This document shows positions 24,518 through 33,876 of a stretch of DNA of 64,000 bases, in pieces. Each line of letters starts with the position of its first letter. Position 1 is the stretch's first letter. The position numbers and the translations under genes were made by a program. The notes beneath the pieces were generated by a model, which had not been told where the DNA came from, ran no database searches, and worked only from the letters and a program-made list of their open reading frames with translations. Source of the DNA: Stieleria magnilauensis (GTDB lineage Bacteria > Planctomycetota > Planctomycetia > Pirellulales > Pirellulaceae); the NCBI GenBank assembly GCA_007753675.1, contig CP036432.1:4934394-4998393 (forward strand), in the 5' to 3' direction.

Positions 24518-27286
24518 ATGTCGGCCGACCTGATCAACGATACTCCTGCAACGCCGGACTTCGCTCGCGATGTCGGTGCAATCATGCTGATTGCGCTGAC
24601 GATCCTGCTGACGATTTCATTGGTGACGCGCAACCCGGCCGATCCGCTGGAGGAACCATTTTGGCCGATCAGTTCTCTGCACCTGCCCGATGTCTTGGTT
24701 TATCCGCCGGCCGAGCAGATCACCAATGCGTGCGGCTATTGGGGCGCGTTGATCGCGTCGGCGATGATGACGTCGATGGGATTGGCGTCGGGGATCGTGG
24801 TGGCGGCGATTGGCGGGACGGCGATTGCGTTGTTGCGCCGCGGCCGGCTCAACGCCCCGGTGCTGCGTTCATTGGGCGGCACGATCATTTTGCTCGGAAC
24901 GGCCACGGCTGCGGCGATGCTGCCGATCGAGAACGAAGGCATCACCATTTTTGGTGCCGGCGGAGTGTTGGGGGCGATGTCGTCGACGTGGTTGTTGGAA
25001 CATTTCAACGCCAGCGGTGCGTGGATTTTGACGTTAACGCTGCTGGTGATCGGGACGCTTTTGACGACCGACTATGCGATCTTGTACGCCAGCCGACGCA
25101 TCGTTGCCGGCGGCGCCCAGGTCTCGCGCCGCGGCGTGAAGCGAGCGGCGCAAGCGATCCCGCCGGCGCTACGCCCGCGCCGTAAACCGTTCCAAGAAAC
25201 TCCGGCCCCCTTCGCCGCAACACCCGATGCGGAGCAGGCGGATGCGACTGTGGAGGCCACGCAGAACGTGGCGTCGGCAGAAACCGAGTCGCAAGAAGAC
25301 GCCGACGGCCAATCCGAAACGCCTCGTTCGGAGCCACGGATCAAGCTCCGCGCGGGCAAGCGTCGCAAGGGGGCTGCCGAGGGCGACGCCGCCGAAGCGG
25401 ACTCCGCCGTCGCCGTTTCGCCACCACCAGACGCGATCGATGAAGACGAAGCCTACGAAGAGTATGAGGAGGATGATTCCGGCTACGACGAGGTTGACCA
25501 AGATGATCCCGCGATCCGTGAAATCGAGATCGACGACGAAACCGTCTCGCTACGAGGCGACCAGCCGCACGATGTCCCGGGACCCAAGATTCGATTGCCC
25601 AAGAAAAGCAAAACCGAAGATGAATTGGACCAGCTTTACGAGGACATGGTCGAAGACGCTCCGGCGGGAAGCGAAGATTACCACTTGCCCCGAGTCGATT
25701 TGCTGGAAGCCAGCGACGACATCGACTACGACGAACAGCTGAGCGAAGTCCGCCGCAAGGCCAAGATCCTGGAAGCGACGTTTGCCGATTTCGGCTTCAA
25801 CATCCGGGTCGTCGAAATCGAAACCGGCCCCGTCATCGCGCAATACGAAATCGAGTTGGAAGCCGGATTGCGATTGAGCAAGATCACCAGCTTGGCCGAA
25901 GACCTGGCGATCGGATTGCGCGTGCCCAGTGTCCGCATCGTCGCACCGATTCCCGGCAAGAACACCGTGGGGATCGAGGTGCCGAACGAAAAACGTCAAG
26001 CCGTTCGGTTGCGTGACGTGATGGAAGAGTCGGACATGCGTTCCTTGAAGATGAACATCCCGGTCTTCTTGGGCAAAGACGTTTCGGGCAATCCGATGGT
26101 CGTCGATTTGGCCAAGATGCCTCACTTGTTGATCGCCGGACGTACCGGTACCGGTAAAAGCGTTTGTCTCAACGCGATCATCACGTCGATCCTGATGACG
26201 TGTCGACCGGACGAAGTGCGGATGCTGATGATCGACCCCAAGATGGTCGAGCTGAGCGGTTATGGAAAGCTGCCACACTTGATGCACCCGGTGATCACCG
26301 ACATGCGCAAGGCCGAAGCGATTTTGGCTTGGGCGGTCGAAAAGATGGAAGAACGTTACTCGTTGTTGGCCAACGCCGGGGTCCGACACATCAACAGCTT
26401 CAACGACTTGGGACGTGACGAAGTGCTGCGTCGCTTGGAGATCGATCCCGAAGACGACAACGGCAGCGTGCCGGACAAGCTGCCGTTCATCGTGATCATC
26501 GCCGACGAAATGGCTGATTTGATGATGACCGCGGGCAAGGATGTGGAGCAGCACATCATTCGGCTGGCGCAAAAAAGTCGCGCCGTCGGAATCCACCTGA
26601 TCCTGGCCACGCAAAAACCGACCGTCGACGTGATCACGGGTCTGATCAAAAGTAACTTGCCGGCCCGCTTGAGCTTTCAAGTCGCCAGCAAAACCGACAG
26701 CCGGGTTGTACTGGACGAAAACGGAGCCGACAAGTTGCTCGGCAACGGCGACATGCTGTTCTTGTGGCCGGGGACGAGCACGCTGATCCGTGGCCAAGGG
26801 ACGTACTTGAGCGATGAAGAGATCGACATGATCTGCGCCCATTGCAGCATGGGCGAGCAGAACTTTGTCGGCGAACTGATGAATTTGAAGGTCGCCAGCG
26901 AGGATGATTCCGACGGGCCGTCGCTCAATGAAGACCGACCGGACATCTACGACAGCGCGGTGGAGGTGATCATTCGCGAAGGCCGCGGGTCGTGTTCGCT
27001 GTTGCAACGCCACCTGGGAATCGGCTACGGCCGCGCCGCCAAGCTGATCGATTTCATGGCCGAAGACGGCATCGTCGGACAGTACAACGGCAGCAAAGCC
27101 CGCGACGTGTTGCTGACGTTGGAACAGTGGCACGAGATGCAGGGGTTGGATCCACCGGAACCCGACGACGAGTCAGAGGAACCGCGGCCAGCTTCCGCGA
27201 TCGCCGCCGAAGACGACGACGAGGAAGAAGACGACGAGGAATACGAGGAGTATGAAGAAGAGGACGAAGAGGATTGGGAAGAGTGA
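24518..27286 (+). CDS. ftsK: DNA translocase FtsK/SpoIIIE
   Basis: 922 residues. Four N-terminal membrane helices (to about residue 190), a charged linker rich in Glu, Asp and Ala, then the motor. Walker A is AGRTGTGKSVCLN near residue 545 and Walker B is PFIVIIADEMADLMM near 660; KPTVDVITGLIKSNLPARLSF is the family's conserved stretch. The C-terminal winged-helix gamma domain (about 805-870) starts DSAVEVIIREGRGSCSLLQR and would read polar DNA sequences. It pumps chromosomal DNA during division. An acidic tail (EEDEEDWEE) after the gamma domain is unusual. It is monocistronic, followed by convergent genes. Confidence 0.96.
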   Translation: MSADLINDTPATPDFARDVGAIMLIALTILLTISLVTRNPADPLEEPFWPISSLHLPDVLVYPPAEQITNACGYWGALIASAMMTSMGLASGIVVAAIGGTAIALLRRGRLNAPVLRSLGGTIILLGTATAAAMLPIENEGITIFGAGGVLGAMSSTWLLEHFNASGAWILTLTLLVIGTLLTTDYAILYASRRIVAGGAQVSRRGVKRAAQAIPPALRPRRKPFQETPAPFAATPDAEQADATVEATQNVASAETESQEDADGQSETPRSEPRIKLRAGKRRKGAAEGDAAEADSAVAVSPPPDAIDEDEAYEEYEEDDSGYDEVDQDDPAIREIEIDDETVSLRGDQPHDVPGPKIRLPKKSKTEDELDQLYEDMVEDAPAGSEDYHLPRVDLLEASDDIDYDEQLSEVRRKAKILEATFADFGFNIRVVEIETGPVIAQYEIELEAGLRLSKITSLAEDLAIGLRVPSVRIVAPIPGKNTVGIEVPNEKRQAVRLRDVMEESDMRSLKMNIPVFLGKDVSGNPMVVDLAKMPHLLIAGRTGTGKSVCLNAIITSILMTCRPDEVRMLMIDPKMVELSGYGKLPHLMHPVITDMRKAEAILAWAVEKMEERYSLLANAGVRHINSFNDLGRDEVLRRLEIDPEDDNGSVPDKLPFIVIIADEMADLMMTAGKDVEQHIIRLAQKSRAVGIHLILATQKPTVDVITGLIKSNLPARLSFQVASKTDSRVVLDENGADKLLGNGDMLFLWPGTSTLIRGQGTYLSDEEIDMICAHCSMGEQNFVGELMNLKVASEDDSDGPSLNEDRPDIYDSAVEVIIREGRGSCSLLQRHLGIGYGRAAKLIDFMAEDGIVGQYNGSKARDVLLTLEQWHEMQGLDPPEPDDESEEPRPASAIAAEDDDEEEDDEEYEEYEEEDEEDWEE

Positions 27287-27292
27287 TGAAAA

Positions 27293-27315
27293 AGGTGTCG
27301 GTCACCTCTTTTGGT
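27293..27315 (+). terminator. weak possible terminator after ftsK
   Basis: AGGTG and CACCT at 27293-27297 and 27303-27307 form a 5-bp stem with a TCGGT loop followed by CTTTT. The stem is short, so this is a weak candidate. Confidence 0.3.
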
Positions 27316-27347
27316 GGAATGGGTGATTTGAGCGGGCGTAGTGGGGT

Positions 27348-28022
27348 TTAGCTTGCGACCAGGCGGCCGTCGAGTAACTCTTGACGCTGGTCCATTGCCG
27401 CGGCTAACGCGTCGCTGTGGGTGACGCAGATCAGGATCGCGTCGTTTTCTTTTTGCAGCGTTTGCAGGACTGCGGTGACCGACTCGGCGGTGCGCCGATC
27501 CAGGTTTCCGGTCGGTTCATCGGCCAGCACCAGTGCGGGGCGCATCAACAAAGCCCGCGCGATGGCAACACGTTCCCGTTCGCCACCGGACAATTCACTC
27601 GGCAGATGGCTGGTGCGTTGAATCAGTCCCACCGCTTCGAGCAGCTCGGTCGCCCGCGCGATGTGATCGGCCGAGGCTCGGCCGACGGCGAGCGAAGGCA
27701 CCAAGACGTTTTCGATCACCGACAGTTGTGGCAGCAGATGGTGGTCTTGAAAGATGAAACCGACGCGTTGGTTTCGCCAGCGCGCCAGTTGCGTGTCGTC
27801 GAGCACGAAGGGGTCTTCGCCGTCCAGTTTCACCGAGCCGTCATCGGGGCGATCGAGCGTTCCGAGAATCTGCAACAGCGTGCTCTTGCCGCTACCGCTG
27901 GGGCCGACGATCGCCATCGATTGACCGCCGGCCAGTTCCATCGAAACGTCACGAAGGACTTCGAGGGGCTCACCGGCTGTGGGGAACGACTTGGATACGT
28001 TTTCGACAGTAAGGATCGTCAT
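27348..28022 (-). CDS. ABC transporter ATP-binding protein, LolD/MacB-like
   Basis: 224 residues, the size of a stand-alone ATPase. Walker A GPSGSGKST, signature LSGGERERVAIARAL, Walker B LVLADEPTGNLD, then CVTHSD as the switch histidine. The sequence pattern (SKSFPTAGEPLEVLRDVS and the FQDHHLLPQLSVIENVL stretch) is that of LolD/MacB/FtsE-type ATPases, which drive extraction of lipoproteins or peptides from the inner membrane. No permease is adjacent on this side, so the partner is unknown. Confidence 0.9.
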   Translation of the reverse strand: MTILTVENVSKSFPTAGEPLEVLRDVSMELAGGQSMAIVGPSGSGKSTLLQILGTLDRPDDGSVKLDGEDPFVLDDTQLARWRNQRVGFIFQDHHLLPQLSVIENVLVPSLAVGRASADHIARATELLEAVGLIQRTSHLPSELSGGERERVAIARALLMRPALVLADEPTGNLDRRTAESVTAVLQTLQKENDAILICVTHSDALAAAMDQRQELLDGRLVAS

Positions 28023-28106
28023 GTGTCTGGAAACCGGAGGGCTGTATCGGGGGCGATCGGCGGGTAGTCTAGCAACTGCTACTGCTGGTCTCCAAACCGG
28101 TGACGA

Positions 28107-29042
28107 TCAAACCGTCAGCGCCAAGGTTGCCAGGCCGTAGAACGTGTACTCGACGTCGGCGATGTGATCGAGTGCAAACCCGGTGAAGCCTCCGCCGTCG
28201 GCTTGCATCGATTCGGCGTAGCGTCGAACGGCTGCGACATCGACCGCATCGACGGCATCCAGATCGACCAGGGTGATCATGCCCGTGCAACTGCTGAGCA
28301 AATCGGCGAACGGAATCCGCGTGTTGGCGGTCAAGCCTCCTTCATCGGATTGCATCTCCCCCAGAAAGTCGAGGGTGGTTTCACGGTCGACGCGATCGAT
28401 GGCGCCGAGTGTTTTCAACGTTCCGATCGCCGCGGCGGTGGGGTTCACCCCGGCGCGTTTGGCGGCGCGGATTTCCAAGTATCCGCCCTCGGGGTGAGCT
28501 TGTGAATCCAAGAAGTCCAGGACACGTTCGGGGTTCTGCGGTCGCCGTCCCATCAACTCCAGACAGAGCGTCGAGAGAAACGTTTGGTAGGTGCTTCCGG
28601 CGCGACCTTCGGGGCTCTTGGCGAACCCTCCGTCGTCGGTGCGGAGTGATTCCAAGAGTCCGGCCACGTTGTCGATCCAACCGTCGTGTTCACCATCGCG
28701 ATCGTCGTCACCGATGACTTCCGCACCGACGGCCATTTCACAGATCGCGGCGCCGAAAATCAGCGAGATCAAATCGACGATGCTTTCACGATGATTCAGC
28801 CGGCTGCGCAAAAAGTCAGCCGCCGAGTGACCGATCTCGGGAGTCAGGGCGTCGAGGATCCAGAGTCCGCGCAACGCAAACGCGGTGTAGTAGGGATCGC
28901 TGCCGCCTTCACGTCCGGCGAACCCGCCGTCGCCGCGCTGCTGGGCGGTCAACCAAGCCGCATGCGTCTGCCGGACGGGTTCATCCAACCGCGTTGCTCC
29001 GGCGGCCAACCGAAGGGTCAGGTCCTGCAAGTAAGACAGCAC
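28107..29042 (-). CDS. prenyltransferase/squalene-cyclase-fold repeat protein
   Basis: 311 residues made of repeated helical units with QxxDGGF-type motifs: QQRGDGGFAGREGGSDPYYT, LRTDDGGFAKSPEGRAGSTY, MQSDEGGLTANT and MQADGGGFTGF. This is the alpha-alpha toroid of terpene cyclases and protein prenyltransferase beta subunits. The DxDD cyclase acid motif is not seen, so enzymatic activity is uncertain. The GTG start directly follows the stop of the thioredoxin-like gene, so the two are translationally coupled. Confidence 0.78.
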   Translation of the reverse strand: MLSYLQDLTLRLAAGATRLDEPVRQTHAAWLTAQQRGDGGFAGREGGSDPYYTAFALRGLWILDALTPEIGHSAADFLRSRLNHRESIVDLISLIFGAAICEMAVGAEVIGDDDRDGEHDGWIDNVAGLLESLRTDDGGFAKSPEGRAGSTYQTFLSTLCLELMGRRPQNPERVLDFLDSQAHPEGGYLEIRAAKRAGVNPTAAAIGTLKTLGAIDRVDRETTLDFLGEMQSDEGGLTANTRIPFADLLSSCTGMITLVDLDAVDAVDVAAVRRYAESMQADGGGFTGFALDHIADVEYTFYGLATLALTV

Positions 29043-29636
29043 TCAGCTGGCACCGGCGGCGTTGAAGTAGTCGGGCTCGTTGCCGGGCTTCCACTTGATG
29101 TTGCAACCCAACGACGCACGCTGCTGGGAGCTCGGGGCATCGCCGGCGAGTACCGCGTCGAGTGCCGCCCGCAGGTCTTCGCCCGTGACGGGAATGTCAC
29201 TGCCCGGGCGCGAAGAATCTAACTGGCCACGGTAGACCAGTTTTTGATCGGCGTCGAACAGATAGAAATCGGGCGTGCAGGCCGCGGCGTATGCCTGGGC
29301 GACGCTTTGGTCGGCATCATACAAATACGGAAACGCATAGCCCCGTTCGGCCTTCTCTTTGGACATCGCTTCGGGCGAGTCGTCCGGGTACTTGTCGGCG
29401 TCGTTGCTGCTGATCGCGACGACGGCGACGTCCTTGGCCAAGTAATCGTCGCCGAGCGATTTCAGCTGATCGGCGACGTGTTTGACGTAGGGACAATGGT
29501 TGCACATGAAGATCACCAACAGTGCTTTCTTGCCCGCCAAATCCGACAGGCTGACGGTGCCGCCGTCACATTCGGGCAGCGAAAAATCGGGGGCTTGGGT
29601 GCCCAGCGGCAACATGGTGCTTGCGGTTCGAACCAT
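29043..29636 (-). CDS. thioredoxin-like (AhpC/TSA-type) protein
   Basis: 197 residues with the redoxin fold: APDFSLPECDGGTVSLSDL at the start, then the redox motif CNHCPYVKH near residues 45-53 and a cis-Pro segment CTPDFYLFD. No signal peptide, so it is cytoplasmic. Proteins of this 'thioredoxin family' type are thought to be thiol peroxidases or reductases. It sits between fabI and the cyclase-fold gene on the same strand. Confidence 0.88.
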   Translation of the reverse strand: MVRTASTMLPLGTQAPDFSLPECDGGTVSLSDLAGKKALLVIFMCNHCPYVKHVADQLKSLGDDYLAKDVAVVAISSNDADKYPDDSPEAMSKEKAERGYAFPYLYDADQSVAQAYAAACTPDFYLFDADQKLVYRGQLDSSRPGSDIPVTGEDLRAALDAVLAGDAPSSQQRASLGCNIKWKPGNEPDYFNAAGAS

Positions 29637-29778
29637 GGAATCTCTTGCGGTCGAATGGAAAGAGGATAGGGAGTTTGAAGGTCAGAGCCAACGCGGCAAA
29701 AGCCTCTCGCTTGCCAACGCCCTGCGGGCGGTGAGGGCAAGCAGGATGCTCACCCCACTTTAGAACTACAACAAGGCA

Positions 29779-30594
29779 CTAGGACTTGAGGTCATCGAGC
29801 AGACGTCCGGGGCTTCCCATGGCGTTGTACCCACCGTCGACGTGCAGGATTTCCCCGGTGATGCCTTGGCTCAAGTCGCTCAACAGGAACGCTCCGGTGC
29901 GGCCGACTTCCTGGTGGGTGATGTTTCGTCCCAACGGCGCCATTTTGTCGTACAGCTTGAGCATGTCTTCGACGCCGGCGGCGCGACCGGCCAGGGTCCG
30001 CACGGGGCCGGCCGAAAGTGCGTTGACACGGATGTCCGACGGGCCGAGGTCGTACGCGGCGTAGCGGACCGCCGCCTCCAGAGCGGCTTTGCAGATCCCC
30101 ATCACGTTGTAGCCGGGGACGCATTTCTCGCCGCCGAAGTAGGTCATCGCCGCAATCGCCCCGCCCGGATTCATGATCGGCTTGGCGGCGTTGGCACAGG
30201 CCAACAGGGTGTACACGCTGACATCCATGGCCAGGGCAAACCCGGCACGGCTGGTCTCGATGGTGTCGCGGCCGAGGTCTTGGCGGTCGGCAAATGCAAT
30301 CGAATGGAGGACAAAATCAATTTTCCCAAATTCTTTTGTCGTCTGTTCGAATACGCTGCGGATGTCGTCGTCTTTCTGCGCATCCATGGGTAGTAGAAAA
30401 GCTGCGTTTTCATACTTGTCGGTCAACTGGGAGACGCGTCGTCGATTTCGTTGACGATCGTCGTCCGGGCGGTCCGGCAGGTGTGTGAAACCGCACACGC
30501 CACCGGCGTTCATGATTTCTTGTGCGATCGCCCAAGCAATCGAATTTTCGTTGGCGACCCCTAAAATAAGCCCCTTCTTACCCTGAAATTGCAT
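29779..30594 (-). CDS. fabI: enoyl-[acyl-carrier-protein] reductase FabI
   Basis: 271 residues. The N-terminus MQFQGKKGLILGVANENSIAW is the FabI cofactor-binding pattern, followed by SIAFADRQDL and the catalytic Y-x6-K in YNVMGICKAAL. RVNALSAGPVRTLAGR and the closing ILHVDGGYNAMG are also typical. It performs the last NADH-dependent reduction in each fatty acid elongation cycle. ATG 30594 matches the family start; the longer frame to 30630 adds 12 residues not found in FabI. Confidence 0.95.
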   Translation of the reverse strand: MQFQGKKGLILGVANENSIAWAIAQEIMNAGGVCGFTHLPDRPDDDRQRNRRRVSQLTDKYENAAFLLPMDAQKDDDIRSVFEQTTKEFGKIDFVLHSIAFADRQDLGRDTIETSRAGFALAMDVSVYTLLACANAAKPIMNPGGAIAAMTYFGGEKCVPGYNVMGICKAALEAAVRYAAYDLGPSDIRVNALSAGPVRTLAGRAAGVEDMLKLYDKMAPLGRNITHQEVGRTGAFLLSDLSQGITGEILHVDGGYNAMGSPGRLLDDLKS

Positions 30595-30789
30595 CTCGAT
30601 TCGTATTCCTAATGAAAAGGGAAAAGTCACGCGTCACCATCGCACGCATTTTGCTGCGGGGTGGACAGGATAGCGTGAAGTAGGCGACTTCGTCTATTTG
30701 CCAACGGCGGTCCGGCGGCACTTGTCCCGATGAAATGCTACCTGGTCTGCCCCTCGACCGTCCAACATCAACGGCGAAACCTGGACTTT

Positions 30790-32838
30790 ATGACAAATCA
30801 CTCCTCTTCCACTCGTGCTCGCGAACCGATCCAGCTCCTCGACGAGATCACGTTTGCCACCGAAATCGGCCGTGCCTTGCGTGCTCAGATCAGTCGTCCC
30901 GCGTTGGTCCGGCAGCTTTTCCCTCGATTCATCGCGTTGCTGGGGCTGAATTCGGCCGGTCTGGTGACCCAGCAAAAGGGCCGTTGGCACGTCGGCGCCT
31001 GGGTCGATTCGTCCGGCGACAGCTCGAACCGGCCCGTTCCGGCCGATCTGCCGATCGATCTGATCAGCGATGCGATCGACCACGGGGGTGGCCGCACCGA
31101 CGGCCGCTGGTGGGCGGTGCCCTGCCAGGTCGATGTCAACGACGGCGGTGCCATTGTTTCCTCTCCCATGGTCGGCTGCCTGATCCTGGAGTCGGAAAAC
31201 GAATCGATCGACCCCGATCGTGTGGACCGGCTCTCGCAGCTGCTGGTCACGGCGATCACGCAAACCGAGCTGGATGCACGCCACCGCCATCGAATCGCCC
31301 AGTTAACCAGCGTGCTGGAGGCCGCCGCCCAGTGGCAGCAAACCCAGCTGCAGGAGTCCAGTGACGAGAACACGTTGCTGCGGCAGATCGCCGACACGGC
31401 GACGGACTTGATCGGTTGCGAGCGAGCCAGCATTTTCTTGTGGGACAAGCGTCGCAAAAAACTGATCGGACGACCTGCCCTGGGAATCGACGACCGGCCG
31501 TTGGTCGTACCGGACAACGCCGGGATCGTGGGTGAGGTGCTGGCGACCAAAGCGCCTCAAATCTGGAACGCCAGCAGCGACGACGAGGCGCGCGTCAACC
31601 GCGAGATCGATCGATCCCTGGAATTCCGCACACGGTCGTTGGTCGCAGTTCCACTGAACGGTCCGCGCGGTGAAACGATCGGCGTGTTTGAAGCGATCAA
31701 TCATCTGGAAAACCACTTCGACAATTCCGATGTGCTGTTGTTGTCCGATTTGGCGACCCACGCGGCGGTGGCGATCCAGGCCCAGCGGGCGCAAAAGTCA
31801 TTGACCGAATCTCGCGATCGTCTCGTCCGTGACGCGGCTCGAAGCACGCCGCTGGTCGGCGCACACCCCGCCGTCGTCGCAGTGCGCGAAAGCGGCACCA
31901 AGGTGGCCAAGACCGATTTGACGGTCATGATCCTCGGCAGCAACGGAACCGGAAAAGAAGTCGTCGCCCGACACATTCACTATGAAAGCGAGCGCAAGAA
32001 CGGTCCCTTCATCGCGGTCAATTGCGCGGCGCTGGTCGAGTCTTTGTTGGAGAGTGAACTGTTCGGGCACGAGCGGGGTTCGTTTACCGATGCCAACGCA
32101 ACACGCGTCGGCAAGTTCGAACTCGCCAGCGGCGGCACGCTGTTCTTGGACGAAGTCGGTGACATGAGTCCCGGAGGCCAAGCCAAGCTGTTGCGTGTGC
32201 TGGAACAGCGGGAAGTCGTCCGAGTCGGGGGCAGTGTGCCGATTCCCGTCGACGTCCGTGTGATCGCAGCGACCAATCAACCGCTGGAACAATTGATTGC
32301 CGAAAAGCGTTTCCGCGAAGACTTGTTCTTTCGATTGAACGTGGTGTCCTTGACCCTGCCGGACTTGGCAAATCGTGGACGTGACGTGTTGCTGCTGGCG
32401 GACCATTTCCTGAATCATTTCTGTTACCAGATCGGTCGCAAAGTTCCCTCGCTGTCGGATTCCGCGCAAACGGCATTGTTATCACACCATTGGCCCGGAA
32501 ACGTACGCGAGCTTCGCAACACGATCGAACGGGTCTGTTATCTCTCGACCGGAGACATGATTCACGCTCCCGATCTGGAACTTCGTCAGCCGCCGATCTC
32601 AACGTCGAAAGAACACGACCGAAATCAACGGACCTATCGTGTCGATCTGCCGACGTCACTGGCCGAGTCGACACGTCTGTTCCAGATCGATCATATCCGT
32701 CAGGCGATCGACCAATGCGGCGGCAACATGACCGAGGCGGCATCGAAACTTGACCTCCATCGATCGAACCTGTATCGAAAGATGAAGCAGTTGGGCATGC
32801 GCACCGGTGACGAGGATGGCGAATTGGTCGCGGGGTGA
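30790..32838 (+). CDS. GAF-domain sigma-54-dependent transcriptional activator
   Basis: 682 residues: a GAF sensor (about 190-340), an AAA+ sigma-54 interaction domain (about 360-590) and a Fis-type helix-turn-helix at the end (NMTEAASKLDLHRSNLYRKM). Walker A is GSNGTGKE near 383 and Walker B is GGTLFLDEVGDM. The loop that contacts sigma-54 reads GSFTDA near 430 instead of GAFTGA. It would hydrolyse ATP to open sigma-54 promoters after a signal binds the GAF domain. There is no receiver domain, so it is not phosphorylated by a kinase of the NtrB type. ATG 30790 is preferred to the upstream ATG 30730. Confidence 0.9.
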   Translation: MTNHSSSTRAREPIQLLDEITFATEIGRALRAQISRPALVRQLFPRFIALLGLNSAGLVTQQKGRWHVGAWVDSSGDSSNRPVPADLPIDLISDAIDHGGGRTDGRWWAVPCQVDVNDGGAIVSSPMVGCLILESENESIDPDRVDRLSQLLVTAITQTELDARHRHRIAQLTSVLEAAAQWQQTQLQESSDENTLLRQIADTATDLIGCERASIFLWDKRRKKLIGRPALGIDDRPLVVPDNAGIVGEVLATKAPQIWNASSDDEARVNREIDRSLEFRTRSLVAVPLNGPRGETIGVFEAINHLENHFDNSDVLLLSDLATHAAVAIQAQRAQKSLTESRDRLVRDAARSTPLVGAHPAVVAVRESGTKVAKTDLTVMILGSNGTGKEVVARHIHYESERKNGPFIAVNCAALVESLLESELFGHERGSFTDANATRVGKFELASGGTLFLDEVGDMSPGGQAKLLRVLEQREVVRVGGSVPIPVDVRVIAATNQPLEQLIAEKRFREDLFFRLNVVSLTLPDLANRGRDVLLLADHFLNHFCYQIGRKVPSLSDSAQTALLSHHWPGNVRELRNTIERVCYLSTGDMIHAPDLELRQPPISTSKEHDRNQRTYRVDLPTSLAESTRLFQIDHIRQAIDQCGGNMTEAASKLDLHRSNLYRKMKQLGMRTGDEDGELVAG

Positions 32839-32844
32839 TGCAAT

Positions 32845-32876
32845 AAAAAAACTGTCGCCCGCATGCGGGCGACAGT
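32845..32876 (-). terminator. intrinsic terminator for the leftward IDGGG-repeat gene
   Basis: 32851-32876 is a perfect 26-bp palindrome (half ACTGTCGCCCGCA). Read on the minus strand it is followed by a run of T (A run at 32845-32850). It should stop transcripts of the exported protein gene ending at 33033, and its hairpin may also protect the end of the sigma-54 activator transcript. A dispersed repeat (GTTAGCGGAAGGGCGCGAGC) at about 32913-32941 lies in between. Confidence 0.7.
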
Positions 32877-33032
32877 GACCATGATGCGATAGCGCATCGT
32901 TGGGGCCTTCTTGTTAGCGGAAGGGCGCGAGCCCTCCGGTCTTTCAAGGTGTTTTCGCGCCGAAACCGGACGGCTCGCTAAGACGTTCGCCAAAACTCCA
33001 GGTCAATGCTTCACCGCGTTGCCTTCGATGGG

Positions 33033-33482
33033 TTAGCGGCGGAAACGACCGAACAGTCCGCGTCGTCGCGCGGTGTATCGCGGGGTGCAGTACGTCGTTC
33101 CTTGCGAATAGCCGTACTGGGGTCGCGCGTTGTAGGATCGGTAGCCTGAATTGTAGCCCGGCGTGTAATACATGTTTCGGTTCGAGTAGACACCGTTGTT
33201 GTATCGGTACGTCCCTTGGTCGTAACGATCGAACACACCGCCACCGTCAATGACGCCGCCTCCGTCGATGATTCCGGCGCCCGGCGTTGCATCCATGATG
33301 CCGCCACCATCGATGATTCCGCCACCGTCAATCACTCCGCTTTTCGGACGCGCATCGAATACGCCGCCGCCGTCGATGACGCCGCCTCCGTCAATGATGC
33401 CAGGGCCTTGCGCGTTGCTCGTGGCACTGAAAGAGGCGAGGACCAAACCTGCGGATGCTGCATAGAGGGCCAGTTTCTTCAT
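33033..33482 (-). CDS. small exported protein with IDGGG repeats
   Basis: 149 residues from ATG 33482 (TTGGAG eight bases upstream). A signal peptide (MKKLALYAASAGLVLASFSA) is cut before QGPG. The mature part starts with six IDGGG units arranged as three double blocks (such as GIIDGGGVIDGGGVFD) separated by short variable links. A Tyr/Asn-rich region with YNNGVYSNRNMYYTPGYNSG and a basic tail (TARRRGLFGRFRR) follow. The repeats could form a regular beta structure or bind cations through Asp; this is inference. I recognise no named family. Confidence 0.75.
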   Translation of the reverse strand: MKKLALYAASAGLVLASFSATSNAQGPGIIDGGGVIDGGGVFDARPKSGVIDGGGIIDGGGIMDATPGAGIIDGGGVIDGGGVFDRYDQGTYRYNNGVYSNRNMYYTPGYNSGYRSYNARPQYGYSQGTTYCTPRYTARRRGLFGRFRR

Positions 33483-33876
33483 GATGAACTCCAAGTGGTA
33501 TCGTTGATGGAACATCGAAACGATTTCGATGCGTGTGACACTGGCCGATGTCGCACAAGCGATGCCAAAGACGCGTTGTTGCCGATCAGATGATTTGAGC
33601 GGATTTGGGAAACTGGGCGAAAGCTCCGGAGAAACGCAGCCGATTACTCAGCATTTTCCGGGAGAATCGGGCCGTTTGACGGGCGATGATCGCGCGATCG
33701 AAAAATCTGGTGAGGTGTCATCAACGGCCGCCGACGTGTCCGGATTCGTTCCGAATTGGTCGTTCAGGCGCCACGCCGGTGCGCCCGATTGCTAGCAGTC
33801 CATCGAGACGAAGCACACTGCATGTGGGGGCGGTTGATGCGGCAGCGGGGCGGGGGCGTTGGCGTTATTGTTGGCG

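Noticed and set aside
25550-27133. 527-aa reading frame on the minus strand
   Set aside because: It is the shadow of ftsK, whose Walker motifs are on the plus strand; high GC content opens antisense frames.
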